A stretch of 64,000 bases of DNA from SZUA-229 sp036567985 (GTDB taxonomy: Bacteria > Pseudomonadota > Gammaproteobacteria > SZUA-229), in contig DATCTK010000074.1 in NCBI GenBank assembly GCA_036567985.1, positions 1 through 64,000 on the forward strand, written 5' to 3'. How positions within the stretch are numbered: position 1 is the first letter of the stretch; every line of letters begins with the position of its first letter. The notes under the pieces are model-generated. The model was given only the letters and a program-made list of their open reading frames with translations. It did not search any database and had not been told where the DNA came from. This document shows positions 25,223-33,764 of the stretch, one piece after another. A program made the translations under genes and the position numbers.

Positions 25223-26665
25223 TTGGCCTCATTATCTTCTAGAAGTATCGTTCTTATATTTGCGCGCCTTTCAAATTACGCCGTTTTGTTACTCAGCCCA
25301 CTTTTTCTTGTACGCATACTCGATATAGAGACCTACGGCCTGTATCGTGAATTTACACTATATGCACTTCTTTCTGTAACAATTTTTTCATTCGGCATAA
25401 AAGGTAATCTACTTTATTTCATACCTAAAGATGAGGCTAACGAAAAGACCTATGTAAGTAATTCTATTTATTTAATTTTTATTACATCTCTGATCGGCTT
25501 GTTGTTGATCCAGGTATTTAGCACACCTATAGCCAGTAAGTTGAGCTTTGATTATATTGACATTATGTCGATGTATATTTTCTTTTACCTCAACCTTGAT
25601 ATTATCGAATCCTTCTGGCTCGCAAAAAAACGTTCTAACTATGTATTTTTATACTCAACAACAGTGCTGACAGCGCGTATGCTTGTAGTAATTATTACTG
25701 CATATATCACGCGAAACATTCATGACATTATATTTTTCATGACTGTTGCGGAGGCACTGAAGTTCTCAATATTAGCATTCTGGTGGGGTTTTAAACAAAA
25801 AATATCGTTTAGATTTAATACAACGTTTGCACGTAAACAACTAACATATATAGCACCTCTAGGTATAGGAGGTTTGATAGCTGCAATCAACCTAAAATTC
25901 GGTAGCATATATATCTCGACCATGATTGGTGCAACAGCTCTGGCAATTTACTCCATCGGCATCTACCAGATACCTGTACTAGCTATCGTCCGTTCCGCGG
26001 TTTCCGACGTTATTTTTCCAGACATGGTAGAAATGAACGAGTCCAGCGAGAAAAAGGCACTACACCTCTGGAAACGGGCTAATACTCTGTTCTGCATTAT
26101 TGTTTTTCCTGTATTCACAGTATTCATGGTTTTCGCTGAAAAATTCATAACGATTATGTTCACGGAACAATATATCGATTCAACACCTATTTTCCAGCTA
26201 ATGCTCATATTAATGGTACGCCGTTGTTTCGAACTTGGTACACCGCTACGCTCTAAAAATAAAAACAAATACTTCTTTAGAGGTAATATTATCGCCCTTA
26301 CTATCAATATAATTATAACGATAGCACTGTTCGAAAAATACAAATTACTAGCGCCCGCTATTGCATACGTGATCTCAGATTTTATAATGGCTGGCTATCT
26401 AACCTTAAAAATACTTACAATATACAGGATTAGACTTGGTGAGCTAATTCTATGGCGAAAAATAATATTGATAGCTATTGCCTCTATCGTTGCACTGCCA
26501 CTTTTAATATATGCCAACACCACAAATTCTTTTATACTAATATTATCTATGATATCTGTATATTGTATTATCTACATCATTCTTATAAAAATATTCAACA
26601 TTGACGATGCAAACCTGTTGTTTAAAAAATTAATGTCAAAATTCAAAAAAAGACCTGTTATGTAG
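25223..26665 (+). CDS. Wzx-type polysaccharide flippase
   Basis: 480 residues and about 12-14 membrane segments, MATE/MVF-like. The start SRSIVLIFARLSNYAVLLLSPLFLVRILDIETYGLYREF, with the Y-G-Y-R motif, is typical of the polysaccharide-biosynthesis flippase family. It should move the lipid-linked repeat unit to the periplasmic face for the Wzy-type polymerase. The start codon is TTG (25223-25225), chosen because no ATG precedes the first helix; the ribosome-binding site is weak. Strongly AT-rich codon use compared with the flanking modules. The next gene starts 11 bp later. Confidence 0.85.
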   Translation: MASLSSRSIVLIFARLSNYAVLLLSPLFLVRILDIETYGLYREFTLYALLSVTIFSFGIKGNLLYFIPKDEANEKTYVSNSIYLIFITSLIGLLLIQVFSTPIASKLSFDYIDIMSMYIFFYLNLDIIESFWLAKKRSNYVFLYSTTVLTARMLVVIITAYITRNIHDIIFFMTVAEALKFSILAFWWGFKQKISFRFNTTFARKQLTYIAPLGIGGLIAAINLKFGSIYISTMIGATALAIYSIGIYQIPVLAIVRSAVSDVIFPDMVEMNESSEKKALHLWKRANTLFCIIVFPVFTVFMVFAEKFITIMFTEQYIDSTPIFQLMLILMVRRCFELGTPLRSKNKNKYFFRGNIIALTINIIITIALFEKYKLLAPAIAYVISDFIMAGYLTLKILTIYRIRLGELILWRKIILIAIASIVALPLLIYANTTNSFILILSMISVYCIIYIILIKIFNIDDANLLFKKLMSKFKKRPVM

Positions 26666-26676
26666 GTAATCTTATA

Positions 26677-28344
26677 ATGCAAAAAATTTCAATTCTATAT
26701 AAGATAATTTTGTTAACGGCACTAGTATTTCACGCCGAGGCCGAAACATACTATGTAAACCAGGCCGATGGTCTAGACACCAATTCAGGTTTATCATTAG
26801 AAAATCCGTGGAAATCAATCGCCAGGGTAAACTCACATATATTTAACCCGGGTGATAATATTCTATTCCATAGAGGCCAGAAATGGAGAGAAACACTAGT
26901 ACCACCAACATCAGGCACCGAACTAAATCCAGTTTATTTCGGCGCTTATGGAGAAGGCGTTAACCCCGTAATTTTACGCACCGATCGATTCTCAGACTGG
27001 AAACTTGTTCAAACTGATAACTCAAAGAGTAAGATATGGGAAGGAAGAATACCCAAGCTGAGAAATTCATGGGGAATTATAATCGATGGTCAAAGACTTC
27101 CAGTTCACAAACAATACGATAAGGTTAAACTGAGCTCATTAAATGACAGGTATTTTTACTCACCTTTGAACAAAAATGTTTTCTATTTACGAAACGATAC
27201 AGGAAATCCCGGAATAGCAGAAATCGGAGCTCGTAAGGCCGCGATCATAGTCGAGAACAAACATCATGTCGTAATTGAGAATATTGATGCATTTGGCCCA
27301 GGTGGACGCGCAACATCAGGTGGTTCTACCGGATACATGAACGTCATGATTATAGGTAATTCGAGCTATATTACACTAAAAAATATGACTGTGAGCCATG
27401 GCAATAGCATTGGTGTATCCGCCAAGTCTGACACTACGAATATCAAATATTTAAATCTCATATCACACGATAATGCTAGCACCGGAATATATATGAATAG
27501 TCAAAATGGCTTAATTAAGGACTGTAGATCATTCAACAATGGGATTGTCGCTAGCGACTCAGGTGACAGGGGTGGTATTGGGTCATTCAAAGGATCCAAC
27601 ATCAATATTGAGAACAATATAGTACACAGTAACGGCCCAATAAATGGTAATGCTGACTATGAAATATCAATCGTTGGAACTGGAAGAGTTTCGATTCAAC
27701 GGAACTTCATATATGACTGCCGTCAAGGCTGCCTACAAATTGCTGAAGGCGGAGATGATAGCATTATCAGTTACAACATAATTTCTGGATATGGCACTGC
27801 AATGGGAAAAATGACGTCAATAGGAAAATTATCTGGTATCAGAATTGGCGGTGGGACATCCGGGTCAAAAAACATACAAATATTAAATAACATTATTCAC
27901 AACGGACATCAATCATCAACATCACGCGAAGCAGGTATTTTTATAACAAACTTTGACAATAGCGGCCTTAGTATCACGAACAACATATTTTCAGATAACA
28001 TAAATAAACACGTTTATATACAAGGCAAAGATATAAGCAAATTTAGTTTTAGCCATAATTTATATCAGAGCAATGAAATACCGTTCGGTTGGCATAACAA
28101 GGACATATACAGTCTGACTGGCTGGAGAAACAAATTAAGATTAGATGCTAATTCAATAGCAGCTGATCCTGCCTTCATCAATAAAAGCGGTGTATATAAT
28201 CAAGCCACTGACTTCATGCTAAAACCAATGTCTCCTGCAATTCGAAAAGGCAATCAAGACAAAATCATGAATACAGACTATTTCGGAAATGTTATCGACA
28301 CATCGAATCCACATAATATCGGCGTTGATCAGACGATTCATTGA
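26677..28344 (+). CDS. Secreted right-handed parallel beta-helix protein
   Basis: 555 residues. A Sec signal peptide (MQKISILYKIILLTALVFHAEA) is followed by the YYVNQADGLDTNSGLSLENPWKSIARVN start common to secreted beta-helix proteins. From about residue 190 there are repeated rungs rich in N, I and S (VIENIDAFGPGG, ITLKNMTVSHGN, IKYLNLISHDN, INIENNIVHSNG, VSIQRNFIYDC, IQILNNIIHNG, LSITNNIFSDN). This fold includes polysaccharide lyases, C5-epimerases and hydrolases. Its place in an EPS locus suggests trimming or epimerisation of the polymer in the periplasm, as AlgG does for alginate. Catalytic residues cannot be assigned. Its 3' end overlaps the convergent GT2 gene by 7 bp. Confidence 0.82.
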   Translation: MQKISILYKIILLTALVFHAEAETYYVNQADGLDTNSGLSLENPWKSIARVNSHIFNPGDNILFHRGQKWRETLVPPTSGTELNPVYFGAYGEGVNPVILRTDRFSDWKLVQTDNSKSKIWEGRIPKLRNSWGIIIDGQRLPVHKQYDKVKLSSLNDRYFYSPLNKNVFYLRNDTGNPGIAEIGARKAAIIVENKHHVVIENIDAFGPGGRATSGGSTGYMNVMIIGNSSYITLKNMTVSHGNSIGVSAKSDTTNIKYLNLISHDNASTGIYMNSQNGLIKDCRSFNNGIVASDSGDRGGIGSFKGSNINIENNIVHSNGPINGNADYEISIVGTGRVSIQRNFIYDCRQGCLQIAEGGDDSIISYNIISGYGTAMGKMTSIGKLSGIRIGGGTSGSKNIQILNNIIHNGHQSSTSREAGIFITNFDNSGLSITNNIFSDNINKHVYIQGKDISKFSFSHNLYQSNEIPFGWHNKDIYSLTGWRNKLRLDANSIAADPAFINKSGVYNQATDFMLKPMSPAIRKGNQDKIMNTDYFGNVIDTSNPHNIGVDQTIH

Positions 28345-29147
28345 TTATTTCCAGGCAAAGCAAGCAATGAACCTTTTATAAAGTATTTAAACATACTAAT
28401 CAGGTGCCACCTCAAGTGTATATTACTGAACATTTTTAGACCCAGCTTAATACTTTGATGTTGGCCTGCATGGATTACTGTTGAAACAGGCATATACTTA
28501 ACTTTATAGCCTTTTCTCCAGCAACCCCTACACCAGTCAACATCTTCCATATAAAGAAAGTAACGCTCATCCATACCACCGATGACATTTAGTACTTCTG
28601 CTTTAACCAAGGTTGCACCGCCGGAGACCCAATCAACTTCTTTTAAGGAATTGTGATCAAAAGCATCCATCAGATAGCGCCCCTTTTCGCTAGCTGCACC
28701 TGGAAATCTGGACAATATGCTCCTAACCATCAGAAATGTCCACGGTCTCGGAAACGCCCTACAGGAGGGCTGTACATTATAATTCTGGTCTACGACTTTT
28801 GGTCCAGAAATCGCCCAGTCGCTCTCCTTATCCATTTCGTACATAATCTGGTTGATATTAGAGTCTGTTAGCAGACAATCAGGGTTAAGTACATAAATAT
28901 AATCACCACTTGCATGTGAAATGCCGATATTGACTCCACCTGCATAGCCGAGATTATTACCTGTGTTGACCATTGTAGCGCCGCTTATCGATTTACAGTG
29001 GCTGGCTAAATCTGTCTCGCTGTATTCAGAGTTGGATATTATGAAACACTCATATTCAATTTCAGATAGATGTGTTTGTATCGATTGAAGGCAGTCCTGA
29101 ACCTGATCCATACAATGGTATTCTATTATTATTATACTTAGTCTCAT
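28338..29147 (-). CDS. GT2-family glycosyltransferase (rhamnosyltransferase-like)
   Basis: 269 residues. GT-A fold: LSIIIIEYHCMDQVQDCLQSI at the start, NTGNNLGYAGGVNIGISHASGDYIYVLNPDCLL (N-x-G-x-A-G-G-N and the NPD metal motif in place of DXD), then EVDWVSGGATLVKAEVLNVIGGMDERYFLYMEDVDWC. This pattern is characteristic of rhamnosyltransferases, in keeping with the rml genes of the locus, but the donor is inferred. Its start is 3 bp after the PssE-like stop. Confidence 0.84.
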   Translation of the reverse strand: MRLSIIIIEYHCMDQVQDCLQSIQTHLSEIEYECFIISNSEYSETDLASHCKSISGATMVNTGNNLGYAGGVNIGISHASGDYIYVLNPDCLLTDSNINQIMYEMDKESDWAISGPKVVDQNYNVQPSCRAFPRPWTFLMVRSILSRFPGAASEKGRYLMDAFDHNSLKEVDWVSGGATLVKAEVLNVIGGMDERYFLYMEDVDWCRGCWRKGYKVKYMPVSTVIHAGQHQSIKLGLKMFSNIHLRWHLISMFKYFIKGSLLALPGNNQ

Positions 29148-29150
29148 TAC

Positions 29151-29624
29151 CTATTTACCGAGCATCTGATTTATTGTCTGCGCTATATGCGTCGCCATTG
29201 TATGATCTACTTCAGTCTTTATTGATAGCGCACGTGCTGATGCTATAGCCTCTGGCAGTTTTCCTGTATCGTAAAGCGGGATTATAAGTCCTTCTTCTGC
29301 AAGTGCTTTAACTATTTCAGTCTGGTCATCCATACTCTCGCCCTTTTCCCTGATACGGGGTACTGCAACTACCTTTGCAGCTGATGTTATACAATCCTGC
29401 AGGCTGCCAAATCCCCCCTGGGTTATTACAACATCGGCAGATTTCATCAGATCGAGTAGCTTTTCATGGGGCATAAAGTCATATGCCTCAATAATGTCAC
29501 TTATTACAGGCGTATTGCCGGACTGAACGATAATTTTTTCGCCCGAATTTTCGGCATATTTCACTACCTGTTCTAAAAGGCGCGTAAACGGGTATGGATT
29601 TGTGCCGAGCATGACCAGTATCAA
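29151..29624 (-). CDS. PssE/Cps14G-like glycosyltransferase catalytic subunit (GT28 C-terminal type)
   Basis: 157 residues from the TTG at 29622-29624. The frame is open 18 codons further upstream, but the family begins MIFVTVGTxxxPFxRL, and here ILVMLGTNPYPFTRLLEQV starts right after that TTG. The TTG overlaps the stop of the upstream gene (TTGA, 3 shared bases), with GGGGCGG a few bases before it. Other landmarks are VVITQGGFGSLQDCI (donor-binding loop) and VAVPRIREKGESMDDQTEIVKAL. It is the C-terminal half of a two-part GT-B enzyme and needs the PssD-like partner encoded just upstream. Confidence 0.8.
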   Translation of the reverse strand: MILVMLGTNPYPFTRLLEQVVKYAENSGEKIIVQSGNTPVISDIIEAYDFMPHEKLLDLMKSADVVITQGGFGSLQDCITSAAKVVAVPRIREKGESMDDQTEIVKALAEEGLIIPLYDTGKLPEAIASARALSIKTEVDHTMATHIAQTINQMLGK

Positions 29625-30085
29625 ATCAACCGCCCCATATAAATCGCGCGTGGATAGACTTTCAGCATAGTCTTCCATTGGACATAGAATACATCAGCGT
29701 ACTTGTACATAAAGCGTCCAGTTTTTGAAGGCTCTAGCACTCTCGCACCAGATTCGATATAAATCACTTTTGAACCATACAGTTTGCCAAGCATACACAT
29801 AGCAAGTGCAATTCCTGAACCAGTACTCAGAACGATAGCAGGTCGCTGTAGAGAGAAAATGTAGAGCGATCGTATAGCATTAACAAAAAAGCCAGTAAGA
29901 CTAGTATGTGGATCGTTTATATAAAAATGATCATAGCGTTCAATTCGTCCTGCAACATGCTTATCCTTTTTGGTGACGATGAATGTGTCAACATCAACCA
30001 GTTTTATAGCAGACAACGCCTCTGACAAATGCCCACCGGCTGAACAAACCACACACAATTCACGCTTGAACCGCTTAACGAACAC
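29621..30085 (-). CDS. PssD/Cps14F-like glycosyltransferase partner subunit
   Basis: 154 residues from the GTG at 30083-30085, which has AGAGGGG eight bases before it. An ATG at 30106 or 30136 would extend it into the gene upstream. It begins with the family signature ELCVVCSAGGHLSEAL, then VLSTGSGIALAMCMLGKLYGSKVIYIESGARVLEPSKTGRFMY and FYVQW. This is the N-terminal, membrane-associated half of the ALG13/14-like GT. It anchors and activates the PssE-like subunit, with which it overlaps by 4 bp. Together they add one sugar to the lipid-linked unit. Confidence 0.8.
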   Translation of the reverse strand: MFVKRFKRELCVVCSAGGHLSEALSAIKLVDVDTFIVTKKDKHVAGRIERYDHFYINDPHTSLTGFFVNAIRSLYIFSLQRPAIVLSTGSGIALAMCMLGKLYGSKVIYIESGARVLEPSKTGRFMYKYADVFYVQWKTMLKVYPRAIYMGRLI

Positions 30086-30698
30086 CAGCAGCGCCCCTCT
30101 CAGCATAACGATCTGACAAACGTCCTGAATGATCAATCAGTATGTAAGGCCACTCGTCATCTCGCATACGATCCAAAAGCATCATTTTGTCGCATGCATA
30201 GATATCCAGTGGAAAAACATCAAAAAAAGCGATCAGCCTGAGATATAAACAGAATACAGCACCTGATATAGAATTAATCATACCGGGCTGTGTAATAACA
30301 CGCACATCAAGATCAGAGAATTTATGCAGCGCACCACGACAGTAACTGCCATATATAGCCACACCGTCAACAGATGACCATTTTAACGATATATCCTTCA
30401 TCTTCTGTATAAAGTCCTCAAAGTCTTGCTCAGTTTTCGGCACAGGCGCCACATACCTCATTAAGACGAAGATATGACCGTTAAACACCCAATTGAGTGT
30501 ATGAGCAACCAGAACTGATACTATAAGTGACGATGCCACATTGAGGTAAAAACTCAACAGGTGATATAAAAGAACTGTAAACACAATATCTATGAGTAGC
30601 TTTAGGGATATTTCGTACATATTCATATAGCGCATACCCTGGAATACCCAGTTTGAAGCAATCACGGCCAGTCTTGTTTTCAACAACCTGCCAATCAT
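30075..30698 (-). CDS. Membrane-anchored minimal nucleotidyltransferase-like protein (unknown function)
   Basis: 207 residues from the ATG at 30698 (AAGGGA just before it). An ATG at 30737 would overlap the kinase-like gene by 26 bp. Residues about 25-85 hold two to three membrane segments ending LVAHTLNWVFNGHIFVLMRY, vaguely reminiscent of the second half of GtrA proteins. Residues about 100-207 carry a DNA-polymerase-beta-type nucleotidyltransferase signature: VAIYGSYCRGALHKFSDLDVRV, i.e. GS followed by DLD. I do not recognise this architecture. It may transfer a nucleotide or phosphoglycosyl group at the membrane. The neighbours on both sides (kinase-like, PssD) overlap or abut, so it belongs to the EPS operon. 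Confidence 0.6.
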   Translation of the reverse strand: MIGRLLKTRLAVIASNWVFQGMRYMNMYEISLKLLIDIVFTVLLYHLLSFYLNVASSLIVSVLVAHTLNWVFNGHIFVLMRYVAPVPKTEQDFEDFIQKMKDISLKWSSVDGVAIYGSYCRGALHKFSDLDVRVITQPGMINSISGAVFCLYLRLIAFFDVFPLDIYACDKMMLLDRMRDDEWPYILIDHSGRLSDRYAERGAAGVR

Positions 30699-30711
30699 TG
30701 TCCCTTCAAAT

Positions 30712-31398
30712 CTACCCTGTGGCTTTAATTTCATCATTTAATCCTGTTATTTTACCTGCTGCATCTAGTAATTCGTCTAGCGTACCTTCATTATTTATTG
30801 TGTGAATTTTCTGGTTATTCTTTAATTCACTAAAATATTTAAACCTGGATTCGAAATTTCTATCAACTCTACCTTCAGGTCTAACATCCAGTACATCGTC
30901 AAGTTCGCGCCAGACTAGTATATTGATAGAATCATCTGGCAGTAGAGCAATAAATTTTTTACCAAGCCACGAGCTAAACAAGCCATCAAAGCGTGTATCA
31001 ACTGATATATCAATCAAAATATCATATACATATCTATCGAGAATAATAATCGAGTTTTTTTTACGATAAAGTGGGAGAATTTTGGTATATTTAACCCTCA
31101 CTGCATCAAGATACTGAAAAAGTATAAATAGATAAGATATGACTTTTGACTTGTAAAAGTCATGGTAACCAACATGAATTCCTTGCGGCTTTTCATATTT
31201 GGTGTAACCGAGCAATCTGCATAAACCCAGTAAAGGCTTTGAGAAGACATGATTAAAGCGCAGCCAGAGTATATTCACCTCATAGCCTTGACTACGTAAT
31301 TTATCAGCAAGATACTCTGATACGGTTGATTTTCCTGAACCGTCAATCCCTGTAATATATATTAGCTTCGGTATATTATTATTGTTATTTTTTGCCAT
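30712..31398 (-). CDS. Thymidylate-kinase-like P-loop kinase in EPS operon
   Basis: 228 residues. Walker A ITGIDGSGKSTVSEYLADKL near residues 15-34, a middle IILDRYVYDILIDISVDTRFDG (DR-Y motif as in thymidylate kinases) and a C-terminal NILVWRELDDVLDVRPEGRVDRNFESRFKYF lid-like region. The general housekeeping tmk is usually elsewhere, and this protein lacks close similarity to it beyond these motifs. In this place it more likely phosphorylates a sugar, lipid or nucleotide precursor for the nucleotidyltransferase encoded next. The substrate is unknown. Confidence 0.65.
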   Translation of the reverse strand: MAKNNNNNIPKLIYITGIDGSGKSTVSEYLADKLRSQGYEVNILWLRFNHVFSKPLLGLCRLLGYTKYEKPQGIHVGYHDFYKSKVISYLFILFQYLDAVRVKYTKILPLYRKKNSIIILDRYVYDILIDISVDTRFDGLFSSWLGKKFIALLPDDSINILVWRELDDVLDVRPEGRVDRNFESRFKYFSELKNNQKIHTINNEGTLDELLDAAGKITGLNDEIKATG

Positions 31399-31403
31399 AC
31401 TGT

Positions 31404-32594
31404 TTACCTGTATTTACTACAGATTTTATCCATTAAATTCCCTACATCTGCCCATCTTGGGTAAGAGGTCATATAATCATTTGCAGCCTGCTGGTACTTT
31501 ATTAAACTCTTCTCGTCGCCAGCTATATCAGACATGCACGATGCAAATTCATCTTTATCTAGCGGATCAATAACCAGGCCACGTCCCTGAGCAAGCTCTG
31601 GAAGACCGTCTACATTTGAAACAATCACTGGTTTGGCACGCGCAAGTGCTTCAAGGGCAGCAATGGGAATATCTGATGGCACCAGCACAAATGGCAGCAC
31701 CACAATATCGGATATTTCTATATAGGCTCTGACCTCATCCTTTTCTAGCCAGCCACCGATAATTGATACGTTCTCAGCTATACCTTGTTGCTGAAATTCT
31801 CGCATATAGTCAGCGCATTTTTCATCATTCGCACCACGAGCAAGCACCAGTAGTTTTGCATGTAGATTTTTCTTTACCACCTCAGGAAAAGCTTTCAGCA
31901 GTGCATCAAAGCCTCTAATTGGCCTTAATGCCCCCAGATAGAGAAACAAGGTTTGCTTTTCTGAGCAGACCACTGTCTGCCTGATCTTCTCCAGCACTTC
32001 ATCACTCACCGGCTCTGAGTCTTCTGCATCTATACCGACTGGCAATATAGACAATTTCGTCCGTCGAACGCCATGCCCGTCAAGGATGCTGTAGTTATTC
32101 CGACTCTGCACTACCACGTGGTCAAATATATGACTGTTAAGCATTCTGCGTAGCATAAACCTGGGTACCAGCCTTTGACTCCATAGGGCTTTAGTCTGTG
32201 AGTATGGTAAGCCGGCCATGCTTGCACGTAGCAATTCAGCCCAACGGTACAGTGGACAGGTTATAAACGCCACTTTCCTGCAGGACAGACGCCTCAGTAA
32301 TGGATAATAGGCGATGGTTCGAGGTGTAGCACTCCACCAGATATCGTCTGGCTGTAGATGCTCTATCAACTCGTAAAGCCTAGATTGTCGCTTGATACTA
32401 AGTAATTCCGTCTCAATTACATCGAAATTATTGCTCCAGGTTGTTCTAGTGGCCTCTTCAGATCCTTCAGTTATTACAATAACCCTGTTGTTTACAGACT
32501 GGTGTTTAGCCAGCTCGTAAACATATCGCCAGGGCTGCAGCCTGCAATTTTCTTTAGTAAATCCGTTGGCAACGAGTACAAACAGGCTATCCAT
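31404..32594 (-). CDS. GT4-family glycosyltransferase
   Basis: 396 residues. Acceptor half starts DSLFVLVANGFTKENCRLQPWRYVYELAKH. The donor half has TLFLYLGALRPIRGFDALLKAFPEVV, NVSIIGGWLEKDEVRAYIEISDIVVLPFVLVPSDIPIAALEALARAKPVIVSNVDGLPEL. The E-x7-E motif is replaced by D-IPIAALEAL, with only the second Glu kept, as in several GT4 branches. Gap of 5 bp to the kinase-like gene and 9 bp to the upstream GT. Confidence 0.8.
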   Translation of the reverse strand: MDSLFVLVANGFTKENCRLQPWRYVYELAKHQSVNNRVIVITEGSEEATRTTWSNNFDVIETELLSIKRQSRLYELIEHLQPDDIWWSATPRTIAYYPLLRRLSCRKVAFITCPLYRWAELLRASMAGLPYSQTKALWSQRLVPRFMLRRMLNSHIFDHVVVQSRNNYSILDGHGVRRTKLSILPVGIDAEDSEPVSDEVLEKIRQTVVCSEKQTLFLYLGALRPIRGFDALLKAFPEVVKKNLHAKLLVLARGANDEKCADYMREFQQQGIAENVSIIGGWLEKDEVRAYIEISDIVVLPFVLVPSDIPIAALEALARAKPVIVSNVDGLPELAQGRGLVIDPLDKDEFASCMSDIAGDEKSLIKYQQAANDYMTSYPRWADVGNLMDKICSKYR

Positions 32595-32603
32595 AACAAT
32601 TGT

Positions 32604-33743
32604 CTACTCTGATAACTCAAAAAGTTTATCTGAAAATAATTTTAAATTTTTTAAACTGTGTCTCTCCCGGATTATCTGCATATTCCTTTCTGCTTGTTGC
32701 CTCCGTAACGCTTCATTATCAGCAAGTTTCTGAATTGCAGTAGCGAGTTGTTCGGCAGATTTTTCCTCAACTAGAACATTCTCAACCAGCTCATTTACTG
32801 CACCAGCATCAGTTGCGACTACAGCCATACCACATGACATAGCTTCCATCAAAACCACAGGTATTCCCTCTTTACCCTGTTCTGGGTGACTTATAGATGG
32901 TAGACAGTAAATATCACATGATTGATATATAAACTTTAACTGTGCCTGATTCAACTTTTCAAAAAATGTAATTTTATGACTTACACCTAACTCTTCCGCC
33001 ATACTTACGACATCAAGCGGTCCAAAACCAATCACTATAAACTCAATGTTATCGCTCACCAGCTGCGCAGCTTCAAACAAATAATTAAACCCTTTCTGTG
33101 GCTGGAACCTTCCGACAGTTACGACACGAACAGGCTTCCGGTTATTCCATACATCAAGATCAAGAGGAAGCTTGCTCAAAATAACTCTTTGTGAATCTAC
33201 CCCATATCGATCAAGCAATATATTGACAGCCAACTGTGATATTGCGAACACTCGATCACATTCCTTTATTGCAATTTTAAACATTTCCTCGTTCGGATTG
33301 ACATGTAACTCATGCGAGTGGATTGTGACTGACAGGGGTAAACCCGTGAGTTTTTTGCAATAATAACCAATGAACAGCTTATGATCGCCAAAATGACAGT
33401 GTATTTGCTTTACGCCCTGCTTTTTCATAATAGGGGAATATTTAAGTGCAAATATCAGGTCAATAAGACTATTGGTTTTTATAGCTTCTACTAAAAGTGC
33501 AGGCTTTAAAAGAGACTGCAAAAGCAACCAGGGAAGCTGAAATATAAGTGAGAATAGTGACAGGTAGAAGCATTGCCATTTATCTTTTGGAGAATACACA
33601 TCACCTTTCACATACTTTGTAGCAAACAGGATTATTTCCTGACCCATATTAGTGATAGCATCAACTTCCCTGTATACAAATGACTCCAGCCCAGCGCCTA
33701 TCGCAACAATATACGCAATTGGTTTTTTCTGCTTTGTTACCAT
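32604..33743 (-). CDS. GT4-family glycosyltransferase
   Basis: 379 residues from the ATG at 33743; a TTG at 33764 would add seven residues. Starts MVTKQKKPIAYIVAIGAGLESFVYREV. HCHFGDHKLFIGYYCKKLTGLPLSVTIHSHELHVNP lies in the acceptor half. The donor half has VTVGRFQPQKGFNYLFEAAQLV and HPEQGKEGIPVVLMEAMSCGMAVVATDAGAVNELV (E-x7-E). It resembles colanic-acid/amylovoran-type GTs. Gene begins 21 bp after manC. Confidence 0.83.
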   Translation of the reverse strand: MVTKQKKPIAYIVAIGAGLESFVYREVDAITNMGQEIILFATKYVKGDVYSPKDKWQCFYLSLFSLIFQLPWLLLQSLLKPALLVEAIKTNSLIDLIFALKYSPIMKKQGVKQIHCHFGDHKLFIGYYCKKLTGLPLSVTIHSHELHVNPNEEMFKIAIKECDRVFAISQLAVNILLDRYGVDSQRVILSKLPLDLDVWNNRKPVRVVTVGRFQPQKGFNYLFEAAQLVSDNIEFIVIGFGPLDVVSMAEELGVSHKITFFEKLNQAQLKFIYQSCDIYCLPSISHPEQGKEGIPVVLMEAMSCGMAVVATDAGAVNELVENVLVEEKSAEQLATAIQKLADNEALRRQQAERNMQIIRERHSLKNLKLFSDKLFELSE

Positions 33744-33764
33744 AATAAGATCAGAAGCCAGCAA

